A stretch of DNA of 18,174 nucleotides from an uncultured Clostridia bacterium (GTDB lineage Bacteria > Bacillota > Clostridia > UBA1381). Shown in pieces: positions 13,350 through 18,174 of this stretch. The stretch lies in the NCBI GenBank assembly GCA_905236685.1, contig CAJOPD010000032.1, positions 1-18,174 on the forward strand. The letters are read 5' to 3'. A program made the position numbers and the translations under genes. The stretch's first letter is position 1. Every line of letters starts with the position of its first letter. A model generated the notes under the pieces. That model was not told the origin of the DNA. It saw nothing but the letters and a program-made list of their open reading frames with translations, and did no database searches.

Positions 13350-16300
13350 TTAGTCAAACAGCGATACCTGATTGCTTTCGGGAAGATTTAAGCACCCGTC
13401 CTTTACAAGCATATCTATTACCGTTTTTGTTACCGCTGTACGCGATTTAAAATCCTCAATCGTTTTAAATTCGCCGTCCTTGCGCGCCTCCACTATCGAC
13501 CGCGCGGCATTGTCGCCCATACCCGAAAAGGCGTTAAGCGGCGGCAAAATTCCGTCCTCTGTCGGCAGGAATTTTGTTGCGTCCGATTTATAGATATCAA
13601 TCGGCGTAAAGCCCACGCCGCGCGCGTACATCTCAATACAAACCTCCAAAATGGTTATCATATTCTCGTCCTTCTGCGTTGCGCTGCCATTGTTTTTGCG
13701 CATATTTATCTCATCAAGCGCTTTTTTTGCAACATCAATTCCGCCCGTCATAGTTGCTGCGTCAAAATCATCGGCACGCACCGAAAAATACGCTATATAA
13801 AACTCCTTTGGATAGTAAACTTTAAAATATGCTATTCTGAACGCCATCATAACATACGCAACCGCGTGCGCCTTCGGGAACATATACTTGATTTTTTTGC
13901 AGGAAGCCATATACCAATCGGGTATTCCCGCATTTTTCATAGCCTCCTCGTCATTAGGTTTTAAGCCCTTACCCTTTCGCACATTTTCCATTATGGTAAA
14001 TGCGTGACCTGCCTCAACCCCGTGTGATATGAGGTAAATCATTATATCGTCTCTTGCGCATATTGCGTGCGACAAATCGCAGTAATTCCCGCGTATAAGC
14101 TCCTGAGCGTTTCCAAGCCATACATCTGTCCCGTGCGAAAGTCCCGAAATCCTGACAAGCTCCGAAAAGGTCGTCGGCTTTGTATCGGTAAGCATCTGGC
14201 GCACAAATTTTGTGCCGAATTCGGGTACCGCGTATGTGCCCAGCTTTGTACCGATATCATACCCTTTTTTTATGTTAAGGGCATCGCCCGATAAAAACAG
14301 GCTCATAGTTTTTTCTTCGGCAAGCGGTATTTTTCTTGCGTCAACACCCGTCAAATCTTCCAACATTCTTATTACCGTCGGGTCATCGTGCCCGAGCTCG
14401 TCAAGTTTAAGAAGATTTTGGTCTATCGCGTGATAGTCAAAATGAGTGGTTATTATGTTTGAATTTACATCATCGGCAGGGTGCTGAATGGGGCAGAATT
14501 CGTGAATATTGTTGGCGTGCGGTACTACGATTATGCCCCCGGGGTGCTGTCCCGAGGTGCGTTTTACGCCGACACAGCCTGTTGCCAGCCTTTTAAGCTC
14601 GGCGTTTCTCATAGTTATTCCCTTTTCTTCGGCATACTTTCTTGCATATCCGAACGCCGTCTTTTTTGCCACCGTTCCTATCGTGCCTGCACGGAAAACA
14701 AAGCCCTCGCCGAACAGTTCCTCGGTATATTTATGTATATACGGCTGATATTCGCCCGAAAAATTGAGGTCAATATCGGGCGCTTTATCGCCCTTAAAGC
14801 CCAAAAATGTTTCAAACGGTATATCGTGACCGTCCTTTTTATAAGGAGTGGCGCATTTTGGGCAAAGCTTATCGGGAAGGTCACAGCCTGACGCGCCTAT
14901 TTCACTCCCTACCAGCTCAAAATTTTTGCATTTGGGGCAAATATAGTGCGCGGGAAGTGAATTTACCTCGGTTATTCCCGAAAGATATGCAACAAAGGAC
15001 GAGCCTACCGAGCCTCTTGAACCCACCAGATATCCGTCACTATTCGATTTTTGCACAAGCTCCTTGGCTATCTTATACATAACGGCAAATCCGTTGCCGA
15101 TTATGGAGTTGAGCTCCTTATCAATCCTTGCTTTTACAGGCTCGGGCAAAGGACTTCCGTATATTTCCTCCGCCTTTTTCATTGAAGAATTTATTATATC
15201 CTCCTTTGCGCCTTCTATTTCAGGCGGGCATTTTTTGGTCGGTATCGGCAATATATCTTCAACTTCGTCTGCGATTTTGTTCGTGTTGGTGACAACCGTT
15301 TCATACGCCTTTTCTTCGCCCAGATACGCAAATTCTTCAAGCATTTCCTCGGTTGTGCGCAAATACAGCGGTGCCTGATTATCCGCGTCGGAAAAACCTT
15401 TATAGTGCATCAGGATTTTTCTGTAATCGGCGCCTTCGGGGTCCAGAAAATGCACATCGCAGGTAGCGACAACAGGCTTTTTGCACCTTACGCCGAGTTC
15501 GACAATGCACCTATTAAGATTTTTTAAGTCCTCATCACAAGTGACTTCCGGAAAATCCTCCGACGCCTTCATATACGCATTATTACCTATCGGCTGTATC
15601 TCAAAATAGTCATAAAATTCGGAAATTTTAAGTATATCTTTATCCGATTTTCCGCCTGCAACCGCGCGGAAAAGCTCGCCCGCTTCACAGGCAGAGCCGA
15701 CTATTATTCCCTCCCGTTTTTCCGCTATTAAGCTTTTGGGAATTCTCGGTGTTCTGTAAAAATATTTAAGATGCGAGTCCGAAACCATTTCATAAAGATT
15801 GCGTATGCCCTTTAAATTCTTTGCCAAAAGAATTATATGGTTTGCGGGATTGCGCTTTGACAGCGCGCGCATATCAAATTCAAAGTTAAGCTGGGATATA
15901 TCGGAAATACCCCTGTTTTCAAGCTCCGAAAGCATTTTTATAAAAATGTCCGCCGTCGCCTTTGCGTCGTCCACTGCTCTGTGATGATGCAAAAGCGGTA
16001 CGCCCAAATGCTTGTTAAGCGTTGACAGGCGGTGATTGCTTAGCTCGGGATAAAGCGCCCTTGCAAGCATAAGGGTGTCTAAGTGCGAAAAATTGTATTC
16101 AATTCCCAAATCGCAGGCCGCATTTTTTATAAAGCTTGTGTCAAAAGCCGCATTATGCGCTACCAGCACACAGCCTTTGCAAAACTCAAAAAATTCGGGC
16201 AGAATTTCATCAATCTTAGGCGCGTTTTCCACCATTTCATCTGTTATTGATGTGAGTTCCACTATTTTTTGCGGAATAGGTCTTTCGGGATTTACAAAGC

Positions 16301-17393
16301 CGGAAAATCTGTCCGTTATCTTGCCGTTTTCTATCTTGACTGCGCCGATTTCGGTTATTTTATCACTTTCCGCCGAAAGTCCCGTCGTTTCCAAATCAAA
16401 AACCACAAAGCGCCCTGTCAGCGCTTCACGCGCATTTTCGCTTACAATTTTGGCGGTATCGTCTACCATATAGCCTTCGATACCGTAAATCACCTTAATT
16501 TTGCCGCCTGACGCCTTTAAGGCCTCGGGATATGCCTGAACAACCCCGTGGTCTGTTATCGCTATTGCCTTATGCCCCCACGATATTGCCCTTTCGATAA
16601 GACTTGTCGCCGAGGATACTGCGTCCATCTGCGACATCTGCGTATGCAAATGCAGCTCAACACGCTTTTTCTCTGCATTATCCTGTTTCGGCTCCTCCTC
16701 TTTTGCATAGCTTATATCTCTTGCATTTACTACCATTTCCCTTGCAAAATCGTCATATTTCGGAACGCCTCTTATTATGACCTTTACGCCTGATTTAAGC
16801 CCTGATTTTTCAACGCTTTTATTTACCTTTGCAAAGGCAGTTTTGATGTTTTCAAACTTTTCCTTATCCTTTTCGGTTATGAACATTTTTACAGTAACGG
16901 AGTCTGCAAAATCTGTCACATCAAGCGTCACAAGCCACATTTCCTTGCCGTCTTTTTTGCGCTTTACAGTCCTTATATCGCTTTCAAACACCGTCCCTGA
17001 AAAACATACAGTTCCGGAGTTTTCGGTTATTTCCGAAATGGGTGCAAGTATCCCTTTGATTTCCTGACCCATTATTATATTGCCTGTTTCCGCTTTTCCC
17101 AAATTCTCTTTTTTCCGTTTGTCTGCTGGCTTATTGGGCACAGATGCGTATATTACAGGCTCAATTTCCTCAATTTTTTCTTCCGTTTCCTTTTGGCAAA
17201 CCTCGACATATGCAAGCCCTATATTGTCCCGCAGGGTATTTTTGATAAAATCCGCCTCATCTTCCGGGATTTGCTCACACAAAACAAGCCGCATAGTTTT
17301 ATGCCGCTTTGAAAGCTCTATTTTTTCTATATGCCTTTGGGCAGACAGCGTGTTTTCAAAAAAGTCAAATACCGAGCTTAAAACAGGTTTCAT
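13350..17393 (-). CDS. polC: DNA polymerase III, alpha subunit, PolC type
   Basis: PolC is the replicative polymerase of low-GC Gram-positives and carries its own proofreading exonuclease. Domain order in the 1347 residues: N-terminal domain (1-90), OB fold (about 105-215), PHP first half (HLHTQMSQMD from H248; ITDHG 279-283), inserted DnaQ-type exonuclease with D333/E335 (FDLETTG), H413-D418 (HNAAFD) and H471/D475 (HHRAVDDA), PHP second half (to about 650, CDVHF), polymerase palm with SRGSVGSSF (792-800), zinc-finger cysteines C819, C822, C844 and C847, catalytic D873 and D875 (PDIDLNFSG) and D998 (LLKLDELGHDD), and a helix-hairpin-helix region (about 1260-1316). It ends in QVSLFD, a beta-clamp-binding motif. 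It is somewhat shorter than the about 1440-residue B. subtilis enzyme, mainly at the N-terminus. ATG 17393 has AAAGGG 8 nt upstream. Confidence 0.97.
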   Translation of the reverse strand: MKPVLSSVFDFFENTLSAQRHIEKIELSKRHKTMRLVLCEQIPEDEADFIKNTLRDNIGLAYVEVCQKETEEKIEEIEPVIYASVPNKPADKRKKENLGKAETGNIIMGQEIKGILAPISEITENSGTVCFSGTVFESDIRTVKRKKDGKEMWLVTLDVTDFADSVTVKMFITEKDKEKFENIKTAFAKVNKSVEKSGLKSGVKVIIRGVPKYDDFAREMVVNARDISYAKEEEPKQDNAEKKRVELHLHTQMSQMDAVSSATSLIERAISWGHKAIAITDHGVVQAYPEALKASGGKIKVIYGIEGYMVDDTAKIVSENAREALTGRFVVFDLETTGLSAESDKITEIGAVKIENGKITDRFSGFVNPERPIPQKIVELTSITDEMVENAPKIDEILPEFFEFCKGCVLVAHNAAFDTSFIKNAACDLGIEYNFSHLDTLMLARALYPELSNHRLSTLNKHLGVPLLHHHRAVDDAKATADIFIKMLSELENRGISDISQLNFEFDMRALSKRNPANHIILLAKNLKGIRNLYEMVSDSHLKYFYRTPRIPKSLIAEKREGIIVGSACEAGELFRAVAGGKSDKDILKISEFYDYFEIQPIGNNAYMKASEDFPEVTCDEDLKNLNRCIVELGVRCKKPVVATCDVHFLDPEGADYRKILMHYKGFSDADNQAPLYLRTTEEMLEEFAYLGEEKAYETVVTNTNKIADEVEDILPIPTKKCPPEIEGAKEDIINSSMKKAEEIYGSPLPEPVKARIDKELNSIIGNGFAVMYKIAKELVQKSNSDGYLVGSRGSVGSSFVAYLSGITEVNSLPAHYICPKCKNFELVGSEIGASGCDLPDKLCPKCATPYKKDGHDIPFETFLGFKGDKAPDIDLNFSGEYQPYIHKYTEELFGEGFVFRAGTIGTVAKKTAFGYARKYAEEKGITMRNAELKRLATGCVGVKRTSGQHPGGIIVVPHANNIHEFCPIQHPADDVNSNIITTHFDYHAIDQNLLKLDELGHDDPTVIRMLEDLTGVDARKIPLAEEKTMSLFLSGDALNIKKGYDIGTKLGTYAVPEFGTKFVRQMLTDTKPTTFSELVRISGLSHGTDVWLGNAQELIRGNYCDLSHAICARDDIMIYLISHGVEAGHAFTIMENVRKGKGLKPNDEEAMKNAGIPDWYMASCKKIKYMFPKAHAVAYVMMAFRIAYFKVYYPKEFYIAYFSVRADDFDAATMTGGIDVAKKALDEINMRKNNGSATQKDENMITILEVCIEMYARGVGFTPIDIYKSDATKFLPTEDGILPPLNAFSGMGDNAARSIVEARKDGEFKTIEDFKSRTAVTKTVIDMLVKDGCLNLPESNQVSLFD

Positions 17394-17427
17394 CTTATTT
17401 TCCCTTTTCTTTTGTTTTGCTGTCTAT

Positions 17428-17456
17428 ATTTTACACCATAACCCATTTTTTTTCAA
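17428..17456 (-). promoter_or_regulatory. Promoter candidate for polC
   Basis: Minus strand: TTGAAA (17451-17456), 17-nt spacer, TAAAAT (17428-17433). The start is expected near 17421, about 28 nt before the polC ATG. It lies back-to-back with the tRNA promoter. Confidence 0.7.
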
Positions 17457-17469
17457 GCAAAAAAAGGTA

Positions 17470-17498
17470 TTGACAAAAAAATATTTATGTGCTATCAT
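17470..17498 (+). promoter_or_regulatory. Promoter of tRNA-Gly
   Basis: TTGACA (17470-17475), 17-nt spacer, TATCAT (17493-17498). Transcription would begin within a few bases of the mature tRNA 5' end (17510), implying a very short 5' leader. Confidence 0.8.
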
Positions 17499-17509
17499 AT
17501 TTGTGCTAT

Positions 17510-17584
17510 GCGGGAGTGGCTCAGTGGTAGAGCGTCACCTTGCCAAGGTGAACGTCGCGAGTTCGAATCTCGTCTTCCGCTCCA
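17510..17584 (+). tRNA. tRNA-Gly (anticodon GCC)
   Basis: A full cloverleaf of 75 nt including an encoded CCA. The acceptor stem pairs GCGGGAG with CTTCCGC (one G-U), the D-arm is GCTC/GAGC around AGTGGTA, the anticodon stem TCACC/GGTGA holds loop TTGCCAA with GCC at 17542-17544, and the T-arm contains GTTCGAATC. U is the discriminator base, as in many bacterial tRNA-Gly. It is a single-gene unit with its own promoter and terminator. Confidence 0.97.
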
Positions 17585-17618
17585 AAAACGGCAAGCCGTA
17601 AAGGCTTGCCGTTTTTTT
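17585..17618 (+). terminator. Intrinsic terminator of tRNA-Gly
   Basis: CGGCAAGCC (17589-17597), loop GTAAA, GGCTTGCCG, then seven T residues. The stem extends through the flanking A and T runs. It starts immediately after the CCA end. Confidence 0.92.
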
Positions 17619-17656
17619 GTTTTCCTGTCCCTTCCCTTCTTTCCATATATTTTGCA

Positions 17657-17686
17657 TTGATTTTGCCGTTTTTAATGTGTTACAAT
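17657..17686 (+). promoter_or_regulatory. Promoter candidate for the stalk-domain gene
   Basis: TTGATT (17657-17662), 18-nt spacer, TACAAT (17681-17686) preceded by TGT, giving an extended -10. The start would be near 17693, leaving a leader of about 75 nt. Confidence 0.5.
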
Positions 17687-17693
17687 TTTAACA

Positions 17694-17738
17694 GGCAGTA
17701 TATTCGCTTTTGCGGTCCGCCAAAAGTGAGCTTGTGCC
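17694..17738 (+). other. Leader hairpin before the stalk-domain gene
   Basis: Nested complementarity: GGCA (17694-17697) with TGCC (17735-17738) outside, and CTTTTG (17707-17712) with CAAAAG (17721-17726) inside. It does not match a riboswitch class I recognise. It may be only an mRNA 5' structure. Confidence 0.3.
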
Positions 17739-17767
17739 TAATTTGCGGACAGAAGGGATATGGACAT

Positions 17768-18174
17768 ATGAAAAAAACATTGTCTTTTATAGCGGCTATC
17801 TGTGTTGTCTTGGCTTCCGTTTCGGGCTCAGCCGCTTGTAACATCAAAATTGCGGGTAATTCTGCGAATTCTCTTTGCAAAATTGCCTCCTATAACTCAA
17901 ACGGAAGCACTATGGTTCCTTTCAGGAGCATATGCGAGGCGCTTGGCGCAAAGGTAAGCTGGGACAGCAGCACGAACACCGCTTCCGCTGAATGTTGCGG
18001 CAAGACGGTTTCACTCTCTACCGGCGGAAATCAAATCTGCACAGATGATGGCACCGTAAATCTTCCGACACCTTCCTGCAACAAGGACGGGCTGACATAT
18101 GTGCCTCTGCGCGCCATCTGCGAGGCATTGGGCTGCAATGTCGGCTGGGACGCAAACAGCGGCGAAATAAGCAT
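17768..18174 (+). CDS. Exported copper-amine-oxidase-N-like 'stalk' domain protein, cysteine-rich (cut by right edge)
   Basis: The visible 135 residues begin with a signal peptide (MKKTLSFIAAICVVLASVSG). Cleavage could be by signal peptidase I near SGSA, or by lipoprotein processing before C24 (SAAC is a weak lipobox). Two half-repeats typical of the Cu_amine_oxidN1/stalk family (PF07833) follow: MVPFRSICEALGAKVSWDS (about 49-67) and YVPLRAICEALGCNVGWDA (about 111-129). Such domains are common in clostridial surface proteins and do not imply copper or amine oxidation. Ten cysteines are present (12, 24, 37, 56, 76, 77, 91, 104, 118, 123), two of them at the equivalent repeat position where relatives usually have Ala, which is unusual for an exported protein. 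The start is ATG 17768 with AAGGG about 10 nt upstream. The C-terminal part, which would show function, is missing. Confidence 0.8.
   Translation, partial: MKKTLSFIAAICVVLASVSGSAACNIKIAGNSANSLCKIASYNSNGSTMVPFRSICEALGAKVSWDSSTNTASAECCGKTVSLSTGGNQICTDDGTVNLPTPSCNKDGLTYVPLRAICEALGCNVGWDANSGEIS

Noticed and set aside
13026..13357. Two short minus-strand ORFs that both contain NGRALVPCRY
   Set aside because: The shared peptide is just the 30-bp duplicated palindrome translated twice; no ribosome site or protein family supports them.
17080..17601. A 173-codon plus-strand ORF whose end reads SVVERHLAKVNVASSNLVF
   Set aside because: This end is a translation of the tRNA-Gly gene, a well-known annotation artefact; the rest lies antisense to polC.
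17694..17738. A riboswitch in the leader of the stalk-domain gene
   Set aside because: The hairpin is simple, matches no riboswitch core I recognise, and is not followed by a terminator or sequestered ribosome site.

Overview
The window reads as a chromosomal segment of a Gram-positive anaerobe of the class Clostridia. The signs are a PolC-type replicative polymerase, the rimP-nusA-ylxR-ylxQ-infB order, LytR-CpsA-Psr (LCP) cell-wall enzymes, an S-layer-homology (SLH) protein, a NusG-domain-II/Gx-transporter pair, strong AAGGAGG-type ribosome sites and frequent TTG and GTG starts. No species can be named from this sequence alone.

Layout. (1) Positions 1-3127, minus strand: the translation/transcription-factor operon rimP, nusA, rnpM (ylxR), an L7Ae-like gene (ylxQ) and infB, which leaves the window at base 1. 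It has its own consensus promoter (3197-3224) and a strong leader hairpin (3151-3170). (2) Positions 3243-5856, minus strand: two tandem LCP paralogues behind a TTGACA-17-TATAAT promoter. (3) Positions 5930-6946, plus strand: a divergent control region, then a small anchored NusG-domain-II protein translationally coupled to a Gx-transporter (COG4769-like) membrane protein. (4) Positions 6947-13045, plus strand: a probable operon of a two-module HlyD/MacA-type adaptor, a MacB/LolD-type ATPase, a MacB/FtsX-type permease and an exported three-SLH protein. Three 11-bp-phased direct repeats precede it. (5) Positions 13046-13349: the convergent junction with polC, where two identical 30-bp palindromes flank a 234-bp MITE-like sequence. 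(6) Positions 13350-17393, minus strand: polC. (7) Positions 17470-17618: tRNA-Gly(GCC) with its own promoter and terminator. (8) From 17768, plus strand: an exported, cysteine-rich copper-amine-oxidase-N-like 'stalk' protein cut by the right edge.

The core genes (rimP to infB, polC, tRNA) are ordinary housekeeping. The envelope genes (LCP pair, adaptor/ABC/SLH operon, stalk protein) suggest much of the segment serves cell-surface assembly. I do not see a complete novel defence or biosynthetic system. The most unusual non-coding signals are the element that appears to have duplicated a convergent terminator hairpin, the 11-bp-phased repeats before the ABC operon, and a 21-bp palindrome over the promoter of the NusG-II/Gx pair.
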